A stretch of DNA of 64,000 bases from Streptomyces dioscori (lineage in GTDB: Bacteria > Actinomycetota > Actinomycetes > Streptomycetales > Streptomycetaceae), in the NCBI RefSeq assembly GCF_003024195.1, contig NZ_KZ679039.1, positions 722,285 through 786,284 on the forward strand, given 5' to 3'. The notes beneath the pieces were generated by a model. That model made no database searches and was not told where the DNA came from. It saw only the letters and a program-made list of their open reading frames with translations. Positions 28,192 through 36,468 of this stretch are shown one piece after another (the stretch's first letter is position 1; every line of letters begins with the position of its first letter). Both the position numbers and the translations under genes were made by a program.

Positions 28192-28389
28192 TCACCGGCA
28201 GGGGTGGCCGGATATCTCCTGGCGAACGGCAGCCAGCAGTGAGCGGAGGCCTGCCGGGGGGACAGTGAGCGTGGTGGTCGGGTCGTCGGATTCGCGGAGG
28301 TGGAGTTCGCCGGCGGGGGTGGTGGCGAGTTCCAGGCAGTTGTTCCCCTCGCTGCTGTAGGAGGACTTCTGCCAGTGGAGGGTGGGCAT
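28192..28389 (-). CDS. DUF397 protein, copy 1
   Basis: 65 aa from ATG at 28389. It has the DUF397 pattern W-x-KSSYSSEGNNCLELA and then LRESDDPTTTLTV and LRSLLAAVR. The open frame starts 11 codons earlier at a GTG, but AAAGG before the ATG favours the shorter form. In Streptomyces such proteins pair with WhiJ-like HTH regulators and may act as antagonists or toxin-like partners. It is a tandem paralogue of the gene at 28491. Confidence 0.85.
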   Translation of the reverse strand: MPTLHWQKSSYSSEGNNCLELATTPAGELHLRESDDPTTTLTVPPAGLRSLLAAVRQEISGHPCR

Positions 28390-28490
28390 CGGAGGCCTTT
28401 CACAGGAATCGGTTGTGGCCACCTGGCGGCCTACTTGGGCGACGCTGCTGCGCTAGTCGCCATACCGGTGAAATCACCGCGCAGTTGCTT

Positions 28491-28682
28491 TCAAGTGCTC
28501 GTGGCTATCTCGGGGCGGGTTGCAACCAGCAAGAAGCGAAGACCTGAGGGGTGGACGGCGAGTGTGGTGGTCGGGTCGTCGGATTCGCGGAGGCGGAGTT
28601 TGCCATCGGGGGTGGAGGCGAGTTCCAGGCAGTTGCTGGCCTCGCTGCTGAATGAGGACTTCTGCCAGCAGAGTTCGGTCAT
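28491..28682 (-). CDS. DUF397 protein, copy 2
   Basis: 63 aa. Same architecture as copy 1 (WQKSSFSSEASNCLELAST, LRESDDPTTTLAV, GLRFLLVATR). The ATG overlaps the stop of the upstream HTH gene by 4 bp (ATGA), so it is translationally coupled to it. The duplicated coding DNA is still highly similar to copy 1, including a 27-bp shared block (about 28270-28296 and 28568-28594). Confidence 0.88.
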   Translation of the reverse strand: MTELCWQKSSFSSEASNCLELASTPDGKLRLRESDDPTTTLAVHPSGLRFLLVATRPEIATST

Positions 28683-29545
28683 GATGGGTCCTTTCGTAGG
28701 TCTGCGATCAGTCCGTGGATGAAGTCGCGCGATTCTGCGGCGGTGAGTGAGAGCTGCTCCATGCGGCCCATGATTGTTCGGTACTTCTCCAGCTGGGCTT
28801 CTGCGTGCAGGAATTCGGAGCCGTGTTCCGTGTCCAACTGCACGGTGTCCAGTTGTGGGTGCGGACCGTCGGCGATGACCACGGTCTGGCCTGCGCCGGG
28901 GAAGATGCCGGCCGAGAAAGGGAGCACGAGGACTGTCACGTTCTCGCGTTCGCTCATCTGCGCAATGTGCGCCAACTGGTCGCGCATGATGCCGGGGCCC
29001 CCGAACTGCATCCGCAGAGCCGCCTCGTGGATGATCCCGGCGTACTGCGTCGGGGTGTCGCTGTAGAGAATTCCCTGGCGCTTGATGCGGTGGGACAGAC
29101 GGTGCTCGATCTTCGGGGGCGGCAGGCTGGGCACATTCTGCTGGAAGACCAGGCGGGCGTAGTCCGCGGTCTGGAGAAGCCCGGGCAGATGCGTGAACTG
29201 AACCGTACGCAGCGCCTTCGCGTGCTCCTCCATTTCCGACAGGTCCAGCAGGACCGGCGGGAGGAGATCCCGGTAGTCGTCCCACCAGTTGCGGGAGCGT
29301 CCAGCCGTCATGGCCGCGAGCGCGTCGATGTAGGGCTCATCGCAGCATTCGTACCCGTGGGCGAATGCTCGAACGCGATCCGCGCTGACGCCGAACCGTC
29401 CGGACTCGATGTTGCTGATTCGAGCCGGATCGATACCCAGTTTCTGCCCCGCCTCGCGGGAGTTGAGGCCCGCGCGCTCACGGAGTTTGCGCAGTTCAGC
29501 GCCTAGGCGCTGTTGCCTGGCGGTGGCCGTAGGCCTTGGTGGCAT
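28679..29545 (-). CDS. WhiJ-like XRE-HTH regulator (Scr1 family antitoxin-like, DUF5753)
   Basis: 288 aa from ATG at 29545; the open frame begins 27 codons earlier, but homologues start near PPRPTATARQQRLGAELRKL. The XRE-type HTH (residues about 9-65: RAGLNSREAGQKLGIDPARISNIESGRFGV) is followed by the long C-terminal domain typical of Streptomyces developmental regulators (VRTVQFTHLPGLLQTADYARLVF). It is followed by two DUF397 genes and preceded divergently by an HATPase gene, the classic WhiJ/AbaA-type locus tied to development and antibiotic production. Confidence 0.9.
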   Translation of the reverse strand: MPPRPTATARQQRLGAELRKLRERAGLNSREAGQKLGIDPARISNIESGRFGVSADRVRAFAHGYECCDEPYIDALAAMTAGRSRNWWDDYRDLLPPVLLDLSEMEEHAKALRTVQFTHLPGLLQTADYARLVFQQNVPSLPPPKIEHRLSHRIKRQGILYSDTPTQYAGIIHEAALRMQFGGPGIMRDQLAHIAQMSERENVTVLVLPFSAGIFPGAGQTVVIADGPHPQLDTVQLDTEHGSEFLHAEAQLEKYRTIMGRMEQLSLTAAESRDFIHGLIADLRKDPS

Positions 29546-29735
29546 TGCGGATTCACTCCAATAAGTTGCCGTGTTCGGTAGCAGTATTGCAGTCGAGTGC
29601 TCTACTTTCAGTGTGCGGTCAGTCACTCAAAGTGGCGCAGGAGTATCGGAAGCGCACCGCGACAGCGACAGAGCCACCGCCCGCGTCATCTGACTGCATC
29701 CATCAACCCCTGAATCGCACAGAGGAGTTACGGCC

Positions 29736-30191
29736 ATGACCGAACTCGCCCTGCACCACCCTGCCCACTCGCCGCTCGACGGCGACTGGGAGTACGCGCT
29801 CCGCATCCCCCACTCGCCCCTGGGGCCGGGCATCGTCCGCGCCCACGTGCGGGCCGTGCTCACCCGCTACCAGGTGGAGTCCGGCGTCCTCGACAACGCC
29901 CAACTCGTCGCGTCGGAGCTGGTCACCAACTCCCTGTCCTGTACGCGGGACTCCGTCGCCGTGCGGCTCATGCGCACCGACGGCCGGTTGCGGCTCAGCG
30001 TGTGGGACAGCAGCCCGTATCCTCCACCGCGACCGCCGGGGGCCGTCGCGGGGCCCGAGGACGAGAGCGGGCGCGGGCTCTGGCTCACCCGGGCGTGCGC
30101 CGACGACTGGGGCCACTACCTCGTGATCAACGGGCGGCGCAACGGCGGCGGCAAGGAGGTCTGGGCCGAGTGGCGCGCCCCCGGTGCGTAG
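29736..30191 (+). CDS. HATPase (anti-sigma-like) ATP-binding protein of the WhiJ-type locus
   Basis: 151 aa. GHKL motifs are present: LVASELVTNSLSCTRDSVAV (N-box), LSVWDSSPYPP (G1) and ESGRGLWLTRACADDWG (G2). It is divergent from the WhiJ-like regulator across 190 bp. In several such loci the HATPase, HTH and DUF397 genes form a functional unit. GAGGAG lies upstream of the ATG. Confidence 0.88.
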   Translation: MTELALHHPAHSPLDGDWEYALRIPHSPLGPGIVRAHVRAVLTRYQVESGVLDNAQLVASELVTNSLSCTRDSVAVRLMRTDGRLRLSVWDSSPYPPPRPPGAVAGPEDESGRGLWLTRACADDWGHYLVINGRRNGGGKEVWAEWRAPGA

Positions 30192-30337
30192 GCTCGGCCG
30201 GGGCCCGCTTCGTGACACTTGCCGCATCCGTGCACAACACCACGGCCGAACCGGCTTCTCTATCCGCCGTCCTCTCCGGCAAGATGTCCTGACCTGATTC
30301 TTTTCATACGTCGTCACCGTCCCCAGGAGCAGTCACC

Positions 30338-30892
30338 GTGAGCGAGCAGCCGTCTCAGCCGCAGCAGCCACCGAACCAGCCGCCCGGCTACGGCTATCCG
30401 AACTCCGGGGAGACGCCTCCCGGTTACGGCTATCCGAACCCGGGTGCCGTCCCGCCGAGCGACGCCAACCCGTACGCGGCCGGGCAGCCGGGTTCCGGGC
30501 AGTATCAGCAGCCGGGGCAGCCCGGTCAGCCCGGGCAGCCGTACGGGCCTCCGCAGTCCGGGTACCAGCAGGGGCCCGGATACCCGCCCCCCGGCGGCTA
30601 CGCCCCGGCCGGCGCCTACCCTCCCGGTACGTTCACCGGTGACCCCAACGCCCCGTACGGCTACGACCCCTACGGGCGCCCGTACTCCGACAAGTCGAAG
30701 ATCATTGCGGGTGTTCTGCAGCTCTGCCTGGGGAGCCTCGGTGTCGGGCGGTTCTACATCGGCAGCGTCGGCATCGGGCTCGCTCAGCTCTTCACCTGTG
30801 GCGGGCTCGGGATCTGGGCCCTCATCGACGGGATCATGCTGCTGACCGGGCACAACGCCACGGACGCGCAGGGCCGCCCCCTGCGTGGCTGA
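30338..30892 (+). CDS. TM2-domain protein with Pro/Gly/Tyr-rich N-terminus
   Basis: 184 aa. Residues 1-110 are low complexity with repeated PPGYGYPN and GQPGQPGQP units. The C-terminal 70 residues form the TM2 domain: PYSDKSKIIAGVLQLCLG, GRFYIGSVGIGLAQL and TCGGLGIWALIDGIMLL. AGGAG lies about nine bases before the GTG. It overlaps the DUF2752 gene by 8 bp. TM2 proteins are of uncertain function; the Pro-rich part is probably cytoplasmic and may bind partners. Confidence 0.88.
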   Translation: MSEQPSQPQQPPNQPPGYGYPNSGETPPGYGYPNPGAVPPSDANPYAAGQPGSGQYQQPGQPGQPGQPYGPPQSGYQQGPGYPPPGGYAPAGAYPPGTFTGDPNAPYGYDPYGRPYSDKSKIIAGVLQLCLGSLGVGRFYIGSVGIGLAQLFTCGGLGIWALIDGIMLLTGHNATDAQGRPLRG

Positions 30893-31295
30893 GACCGGCT
30901 CCGTGCGCGCGGAACTGCTGCGGCGCCCGGCGACCGCACCCCTCGCGGTGCTCGTCGCCGGGGTCCTCGGCGCCGGCTATCTGTACGGCACCGATCCGCA
31001 CGAGGCCGGCCACGCCCTGCCCGCCTGCCCGTTCCGGTTCGTCACCGGGCTGCTCTGCCCGGCCTGCGGCGGCACGCGGATGACGTACGACCTGATGCAC
31101 GGTCAGTTCGGCGCGGCCTGGCTCGACAACAGGGCGCTGCTGCTCGCCTCGCCGTTCGCCCTCGCGTTGTTGGCGCGCTGGATCGTGGAAGGGCTGCGCG
31201 GGCGGCGCTGGCGGCCCGAACTCAGCCCGCGCGTACAGGTGTTGGTGCTCGCTATAGCAGTCACCTGGACCGTTGTCCGCAATATTCGTGGCTAA
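30885..31295 (+). CDS. DUF2752 membrane protein
   Basis: 136 aa with three helices. The family signature is CPFRFVTGLLCPACGGTRMTYD, which holds three Cys in a CPx-CPxCG arrangement next to a membrane helix, then LMHGQFGAAWLDNRALLL. The GTG at 30885 overlaps the TM2 gene. The cysteine motif suggests metal or heme-related binding, but this is unproven. Confidence 0.87.
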   Translation: MAETGSVRAELLRRPATAPLAVLVAGVLGAGYLYGTDPHEAGHALPACPFRFVTGLLCPACGGTRMTYDLMHGQFGAAWLDNRALLLASPFALALLARWIVEGLRGRRWRPELSPRVQVLVLAIAVTWTVVRNIRG

Positions 31296-31522
31296 ATTTT
31301 GGCATGACTTGATCACGGGATGGGAACAATAGGCCGTTCGCTCTCCCGCTGGCCCCATGGCCCTCCGTACGCTCACACGTCACAGGGGGGACGACGTGCG
31401 CACGGTCACGTGGGCGCGGTGACGCTGATGCGACCTTTGGCAGGTATCTGCCACGGGTCCCTCCTGGAGTTCCCCGGGGCGGGCCTGCTCCGGTTTCATT
31501 CAGTCATCCAGGAGCACGTCTC

Positions 31523-31786
31523 ATGACCGTCCCCACCCCCGCCACCCCGTACGGCGTCGACCCGCAGGGCCGTCCCTACTCGGACAAGTCGAAGATCGTC
31601 GCGGGCATCCTGCAGATCTTCCTGGGCACGCTCGGCATCGGCCGCTTCTACGTCGGCTCCGTCGGCGTGGGTGTCGCCCAGCTCCTCACCTGCGGTGGCC
31701 TGGGCTTCTGGGCGCTGATCGACGGCATCCTGTTCCTCACCAGCAACGACCGCACCGACAAGCAGGGTCGCGTCCTGCGCGGCTGA
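31523..31786 (+). CDS. TM2-domain protein, short paralogue
   Basis: 87 aa, essentially only the TM2 domain: DPQGRPYSDKSKIVAGILQI, GRFYVGSVGVGVAQLL and GGLGFWALIDGILFL. It is very similar to the C-terminal 70 residues of the protein at 30338 but lacks the Pro-rich extension. The ribosome-binding sequence CCAGGAGCA is shared by both, consistent with duplication. A 227-bp gap separates it from the DUF2752 gene, so it probably has its own promoter. Confidence 0.9.
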   Translation: MTVPTPATPYGVDPQGRPYSDKSKIVAGILQIFLGTLGIGRFYVGSVGVGVAQLLTCGGLGFWALIDGILFLTSNDRTDKQGRVLRG

Positions 31787-31801
31787 CATCGGTGAGAGCA
31801 G

Positions 31802-31845
31802 TGCAAGAGGGGCCCCACTCCGGCGGGAGTGGGGCCCCTCTTGCA
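31802..31845. terminator. Strong bidirectional terminator hairpin
   Basis: A perfect 19-bp stem (31802-31820 with 31827-31845, loop CGGCGG) lies between the convergent TM2 gene (ends 31786) and sdhB (ends 31868). It should stop transcription from both sides. Confidence 0.9.
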
Positions 31846-31867
31846 TACGTACCGAGGTACAACAAGA

Positions 31868-32647
31868 TCAGAAGCGGCGTGTGATCAGTGCCCGCTTCAC
31901 TTCCTGGATCGCCTTCGTGACCTCGATACCGCGCGGGCAGGCGTCCGTGCAGTTGAACGTCGTGCGGCAACGCCACACGCCGTCCTTGTCGTTGAGGATC
32001 TCCAGGCGCTGCTCTCCGGCGTCGTCACGCGAGTCGAAGATGAAGCGGTGGGCGTTCACGATGGCGGCCGGGCCGAAGTACTGGCCGTCGTTCCAGAACA
32101 CCGGGCACGAGGACGTGCACGCGGCGCAGAGGATGCACTTCGTCGTGTCGTCGAAGCGCTCCCGGTCCTCGGCCGACTGCAGACGCTCGCGCGTCGGCTC
32201 GTTCGTCTCCTTCGTGACCAGGAACGGCATCACGTCGCGGTACGCCTGGAAGAAGGGCTCCATGTCCACGACCAGGTCCTTCAGCACGGTGAGGCCCTTG
32301 ATGGGCTCGACCGTGATGGGCTTGGCCGGGTTGATGTCCTTGATCAGGGTCTTGCAGGCGAGACGGTTCTTGCCGTTGATCCGCATGGCGTCCGAGCCGC
32401 AGATGCCGTGCGCGCAGGACCGGCGGAACGTCAGGGTGCCGTCCAGATCCCACTTGATCTTGTGCAGCGCGTCGAGGACACGCTCCTTGGGGTCGATCTC
32501 CAGCTGGAAGTCTTCCCAGACCGCTTCCGCCGAGTTCTCGGGGTTGAAGCGGCGGATGCGGAACGTGGCCGTGATGTACGGGGAGTCGGCGAAGCCGGGC
32601 TCGGCCGTGCCGGCCGCGTCGGCCTTGTCCAAGGTAGGGGTTGCCAT
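31868..32647 (-). CDS. sdhB: Succinate dehydrogenase iron-sulfur subunit
   Basis: 259 aa. The N-terminal ferredoxin-like part binds the 2Fe-2S cluster (SCAHGICGSDAM) and the C-terminal part has CILCAACTSSCP and CTDACPRGI for the 4Fe-4S and 3Fe-4S clusters. It passes electrons from the flavoprotein SdhA to quinone at the membrane. Its ATG overlaps the sdhA stop by one base (TGATG), and it is the last gene of sdhCDAB. Confidence 0.97.
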   Translation of the reverse strand: MATPTLDKADAAGTAEPGFADSPYITATFRIRRFNPENSAEAVWEDFQLEIDPKERVLDALHKIKWDLDGTLTFRRSCAHGICGSDAMRINGKNRLACKTLIKDINPAKPITVEPIKGLTVLKDLVVDMEPFFQAYRDVMPFLVTKETNEPTRERLQSAEDRERFDDTTKCILCAACTSSCPVFWNDGQYFGPAAIVNAHRFIFDSRDDAGEQRLEILNDKDGVWRCRTTFNCTDACPRGIEVTKAIQEVKRALITRRF

Positions 32648-34401
32648 CAGTACTTACGCTCCATCGGCTGGTAGCGGGTCTGCACGACCGGCTTGTAGTC
32701 GAGACGGATCGACTCGGTGCCGTCGTCGCCGACCTCGCGGTACGCCATGGTGTGGCGCATGAAGTTGACGTCGTCGCGGTTGGGGTAGTCCTCGCGGTAG
32801 TGACCGCCGCGGGACTCCTTGCGGGCGAGCGCGGACACGGCCATGACCTCGGCGAGGTCGAGCAGGTTGCCCAGCTCGACGGCTTCGAGGAGGTCGGTGT
32901 TGAACCGCTTGCCCTTGTCCTGGACGGACACGTTCAGGTAGCGCTCGCGCAGCTCGGCGATCTTCTCGACGGCCGTCTTGATCGTCTGCTCGGTGCGGAA
33001 CACCATGACGTTGGCGTCCATGCACTCCTGCAGCTCGCGGCGGATGTCCGCCACGCGCTCGTTGCCCGTGGCCGCCCGCAGCCGCTCGATCTGGCCGACG
33101 ACCAGCGAGGCCGGGTCCTCGGGCAGCTCGACGTGCCCGACCGTGGCCGAGTACTCCGCCGCCGCGATGCCCGCGCGCTTGCCGAACACGTTGATGTCGA
33201 GCAGCGAGTTCGTGCCGAGGCGGTTGGCGCCGTGCACGGAGACGCACGCGACCTCACCGGCCGCGTACAGGCCCGGGACGACGGTGGTGTTGTCCGCCAG
33301 GACCTCACCCTCGACGTTGGTCGGGATGCCGCCCATGGCGTAGTGCGCGGTGGGCTGGATCGGGATCGGGTCCGTGTACGGCTCGATGCCGAGGTACGTA
33401 CGGGCGAACTCCGTGATGTCCGGGAGCTTGGCGTCCAGCTGCTCCGGCGGGAGGTGCGTGAGGTCGAGGTAGACGTGGTCGCCCTCGGGACCGCAGCCGC
33501 GGCCCTCACGGATCTCCGTGTAGATGGAGCGGGACACGACGTCACGGGACGCGAGGTCCTTCATGACCGGCGCGTACTTCTCCATGAAGCGCTCGCCGTC
33601 CTTGTTGCGGAGGATGCCGCCCTCACCGCGGGCGCCCTCCGTCAGCAGGATGCCCATGCGCCAGATGCCGGTCGGGTGGAACTGGAAGAACTCCATGTCC
33701 TCCAGCGGCAGCCCGCGCCGGTAGACCGCGGCCTGGCCGTCACCGGTCAGCGTGTGCGCGTTCGACGTCACCTTGAAGAACTTGCCGGTGCCGCCGGACG
33801 CGTAGATCACGGCCTTCGCCTGGAAGACGTGGATCTCACCGGTCGCCAGTTCGTAGGCGACGACGCCGGCCGACTTCTTGACGCCGTCGACCTCCACGAG
33901 CAGCTGGTCGAGGACGTAGAACTCGTTGAAGAACTCCACACCCTCCTTGACGCAGTTCTGGTAGAGCGTCTGGAGGATCATGTGGCCGGTGCGGTCCGCC
34001 GCGTAGCAGGACCGGCGGACCGGGGCCTCGCCGTGGTTGCGGGAGTGCCCGCCGAAGCGGCGCTGGTCGATGGTGCCGTCCGGGGTCCGGTTGAACGGCA
34101 GGCCCATCTTCTCCAGGTCGAGGACCGCGTCGATGGCCTCCTTCGCGAGGATCTCGGCGGCGTCCTGGTCGACCAGGTAGTCGCCGCCCTTGATCGTGTC
34201 GAAGGTGTGCCACTCCCAGTTGTCCTCCTCCACGTTCGCCAGCGCGGCGGCCATACCGCCCTGCGCGGCGCCCGTGTGGGAGCGGGTGGGGTAGAGCTTC
34301 GTCAGCACGGCGGTCCGGCTGCGCTTCGTCGACTCGATGGCCGCGCGCATTCCGGCGCCGCCGGCGCCGACGATGACGGTGTCGTACTTGTGGATCTTCA
34401 T
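32647..34401 (-). CDS. sdhA: Succinate dehydrogenase flavoprotein subunit
   Basis: 584 aa. N-terminal FAD motif [16 protein letters not shown], the flavin-linking His region [40 protein letters not shown] and [13 protein letters not shown]. It oxidises succinate to fumarate on the cytoplasmic side. Length and motifs are those of a complete, functional SdhA. It lies 19 bp after sdhD. Confidence 0.98.
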   Translation of the reverse strand: MKIHKYDTVIVGAGGAGMRAAIESTKRSRTAVLTKLYPTRSHTGAAQGGMAAALANVEEDNWEWHTFDTIKGGDYLVDQDAAEILAKEAIDAVLDLEKMGLPFNRTPDGTIDQRRFGGHSRNHGEAPVRRSCYAADRTGHMILQTLYQNCVKEGVEFFNEFYVLDQLLVEVDGVKKSAGVVAYELATGEIHVFQAKAVIYASGGTGKFFKVTSNAHTLTGDGQAAVYRRGLPLEDMEFFQFHPTGIWRMGILLTEGARGEGGILRNKDGERFMEKYAPVMKDLASRDVVSRSIYTEIREGRGCGPEGDHVYLDLTHLPPEQLDAKLPDITEFARTYLGIEPYTDPIPIQPTAHYAMGGIPTNVEGEVLADNTTVVPGLYAAGEVACVSVHGANRLGTNSLLDINVFGKRAGIAAAEYSATVGHVELPEDPASLVVGQIERLRAATGNERVADIRRELQECMDANVMVFRTEQTIKTAVEKIAELRERYLNVSVQDKGKRFNTDLLEAVELGNLLDLAEVMAVSALARKESRGGHYREDYPNRDDVNFMRHTMAYREVGDDGTESIRLDYKPVVQTRYQPMERKY

Positions 34402-34420
34402 GATTCTCGCAGCCCCGTGC

Positions 34421-34915
34421 CTAGCGGATGTTCGGGTCGAAGGTGAAGATCACCAGCGTGCCCAGCAGGATGGTGAACACCGTGGCGGTGTAGAGCAGGC
34501 CCTTGAGCCACAGCCGGGTGTCCGCGCGCTCCGCGTAGTCGTTGATGACCGTACGCAGGCCGTTGGCGCCGTGCAGCATCGCCAGCCACAGCATCAACAG
34601 ATCCCAGACCTGCCAGAACGGGGAGGCCCAGCGGCCCGCCACGAAGGCGAAACCGATCTTGGAGACGCCGCCGTCGAGGACCAGCTGGATGAGCAGGTGA
34701 CCCAGGACCAGGACGACCAGGACGACGCCGGACAGCCGCATGAACAGCCAGCCGTACATCTCGAAGTTGCCGCGGGTGGACTTCGGGGTCTTACGGGTCC
34801 GCTTGCGCGGGGCTTCGATGAGGGGCGCCGGGTTGTCGACGTCGTAGAGGGACGCGCCCTCGACGGGGCCGATACCGGGCGCGGTCTTCTCGGTGGTGCC
34901 TGTGTTGTTCGACAT
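34421..34915 (-). CDS. sdhD: Succinate dehydrogenase hydrophobic membrane anchor subunit
   Basis: 164 aa. A 45-residue hydrophilic N-terminus precedes three helices: [23 protein letters not shown], a second containing [22 protein letters not shown] with the heme/quinone-site His and Asp-Tyr, and a third. It lies eight bases after sdhC and completes the membrane domain. Confidence 0.93.
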   Translation of the reverse strand: MSNNTGTTEKTAPGIGPVEGASLYDVDNPAPLIEAPRKRTRKTPKSTRGNFEMYGWLFMRLSGVVLVVLVLGHLLIQLVLDGGVSKIGFAFVAGRWASPFWQVWDLLMLWLAMLHGANGLRTVINDYAERADTRLWLKGLLYTATVFTILLGTLVIFTFDPNIR

Positions 34916-34923
34916 CTTGCGCG

Positions 34924-35304
34924 TCAGCTCCCGAAGACTTCACGAGCGGCGTGGCCGAGGACGGGGTACAGGGCCCCGATCATCAGCACGACCCAGATGC
35001 CGACAACGGTCCAGAGCATCTGCTTCTGGTAGCGCGGGCCCTTCGACCAGAAGTCGACGGCGATCACCCGCAGGCCGTTGAGCGCGTGGAAGAGGATGGC
35101 GGCGACGAGGCCGTACTCCAGCAGCGCGACGACCGGCGTCTTGTAGGTGGCTACGACCTTGTCGTAGTCCTGGGGAGAGACACGGACAAGAGCGGTGTCC
35201 AGCACGTGTACGAACAGGAAGAAGAAGATGAGGACGCCGGTGACTCGATGAGCCACCCAGGACCACATTCCTTCCCGGCCGCGGTACAGCGTTCCAGCCG
35301 GCAC
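34924..35304 (-). CDS. sdhC: Succinate dehydrogenase cytochrome b556 subunit
   Basis: 126 aa from GTG at 35304, chosen for the GGAGGG about seven bases upstream and because the mature-looking sequence starts PAGTLYRGREGMWSWVAHRVTG. The 25 extra codons to 35379 are Pro/Gly/Arg rich and lack a ribosome binding site. Three helices carry the conserved Ser/Arg/His set (WVAHRVTGVLIFFFLFVHVLD, LFHALNGLRVIAVDFW). First gene of the operon. No convincing promoter hexamers are visible upstream. Confidence 0.93.
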   Translation of the reverse strand: MPAGTLYRGREGMWSWVAHRVTGVLIFFFLFVHVLDTALVRVSPQDYDKVVATYKTPVVALLEYGLVAAILFHALNGLRVIAVDFWSKGPRYQKQMLWTVVGIWVVLMIGALYPVLGHAAREVFGS

Positions 35305-35521
35305 GGAAGAACCCTCCGGGAGCGGGGATTGGGGCCTGCCGGCTTCGATGTCGACCTGGCCCGGCCGGGTACGGTCCACCGGCCCTGGCCATCGTAGCGA
35401 CGTGTTGTCGGAACGTTTACGGCGGGCCTACCGATGTGATCGAACTGGCAGGCAAAGGGGTACGTATGGGCTATTGCGGGTGGGGGTGGGTGCGGGTGTG
35501 TCGTGGCCCGCCTCAGGGATT

Positions 35522-35680
35522 GCGCAGTTCCCCGCGCCCCTGAAGGCAAACGATTGCGCCGTTCCCCGCGCCCCTGAAAAGCCAAAAGACTGCGCCGTTC
35601 CCCGCGCCCCTGGAGGTCGGAGGACCGCGCCGTTGCCCGTGCGCCTCAGGGACGAAAGATTGCGCCGTTCCCCGCGCCCC
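35522..35680. repeat. Five-copy array of the GC-rich repeat with about 35-bp period
   Basis: Cores begin at 35522, 35556, 35592, 35627 (degenerate) and 35662, spaced 34-36 bp, all in the same orientation, with short A-rich spacers. The last copy lies inside the 3' end of the OHCU-decarboxylase-like gene, and the stop codon of that gene (35646-35648) falls in the array. The regular spacing differs from the isolated copies elsewhere. Confidence 0.88.
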
Positions 35681-36237
35681 TGAAGATGTCCGTGTCCCCG
35701 ACGGATCTCGTCAGGCGGCCCCTGGTCAGGCGGCGTAGTTCTTCTGCTGTGAGCGTGAGTTCCTTGTCCGGGTCGTTGGTGAGGCGGGAGCTGATTTCGG
35801 TCAGGACCAGGTCGGGGGACTCCTCCGGGGGCGTGTCGTCCAGGCAGATGACGAAGACATGGCCGAAACGGCTCTCGTACGCGGCGTGGGCGGCGCTCAG
35901 GGCCGTGTGCGCGGCGGAGTACGCGCCGTCCGGCAGGAGCGTGAGTGATTCGCAGGCCAGGGCCTCGGTGACGTCGGCCGGCGTCAGGTCGTACGCCGCC
36001 TCGTCGGACGCGGCCAGCAGGGCGTCCAGGTCGGGATAGGGGCGGTGCGCGGCGACCCGGCGGGCCCAGTGGGAGCTGCCGCAGCAGGCCAGGAGCGTGC
36101 GCTCGGCCTCGTCCGCGGGCAGGGCGTTGAAACGGGCCAGGCCGGTGGGGCGGTGCCCGGGCGGCTCCGGTGTGGCGACGGCCTGGCCGGGGAGACGGGA
36201 AGGACGGTGCGCGGGCAGCGTGGGTTCCTCGGGTCAT
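35646..36237 (-). pseudogene. OHCU-decarboxylase-like protein with a one-base frameshift after the start codon
   Basis: The - strand frame ending at 35646 encodes LARFNALPADEAERTLLACC, HRPYPDLDALLAASDEAAYD, AHAAYESRFGHVFVICLDD and LTNDPDKELTLTAEELRRLT, clearly the family of 2-oxo-4-hydroxy-4-carboxy-5-ureidoimidazoline decarboxylases (ureide pathway). No ATG, GTG or TTG occurs in this frame after the upstream TGA. An ATG at 36237 in the neighbouring frame, minus one C of the CCC run at 36231-36233, would give MTEEPTLPAHRPSRLPG fused to the rest (about 196 aa). So it is a frameshift, slippage site, CTG start or sequencing error. The usual active-site HPRxG and EQ are missing. The last residues (FRGAGNGAIFRP) come from a dispersed repeat. 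Confidence 0.75.
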
Positions 36238-36468
36238 CAGGAGGAGCAAGAGGGGCAAGGGGATGAAGTGAGAGGTGTGCTCTCACGCTATCGAGGCTTG
36301 GCGGTAGCTGTCCGAGAGATGCCCGGACTTCACCCGTAAGGGAGAGTTTCAGGACAGATGGTGGACAGCGGCACCGGGAGACGGGGCTTAGGTTCACAGC
36401 GGAGGTACAGCGTACGGGGACGGGTCCGGGCGGGTGATCGGGCCAGGGATCGGGAGAGTGAGCGGGCT

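Noticed and set aside
31320..31526. 68-codon + strand open frame between DUF2752 and the second TM2 gene
   Set aside because: No ribosome site, composition unlike neighbouring proteins, and it overlaps the promoter and ribosome site of the TM2 gene.
35522..35680. CRISPR-like regular repeat array
   Set aside because: Spacers are only about 16 bases and similar to each other, the core is a dispersed repeat found at five other loci in the window, and no cas genes are present.
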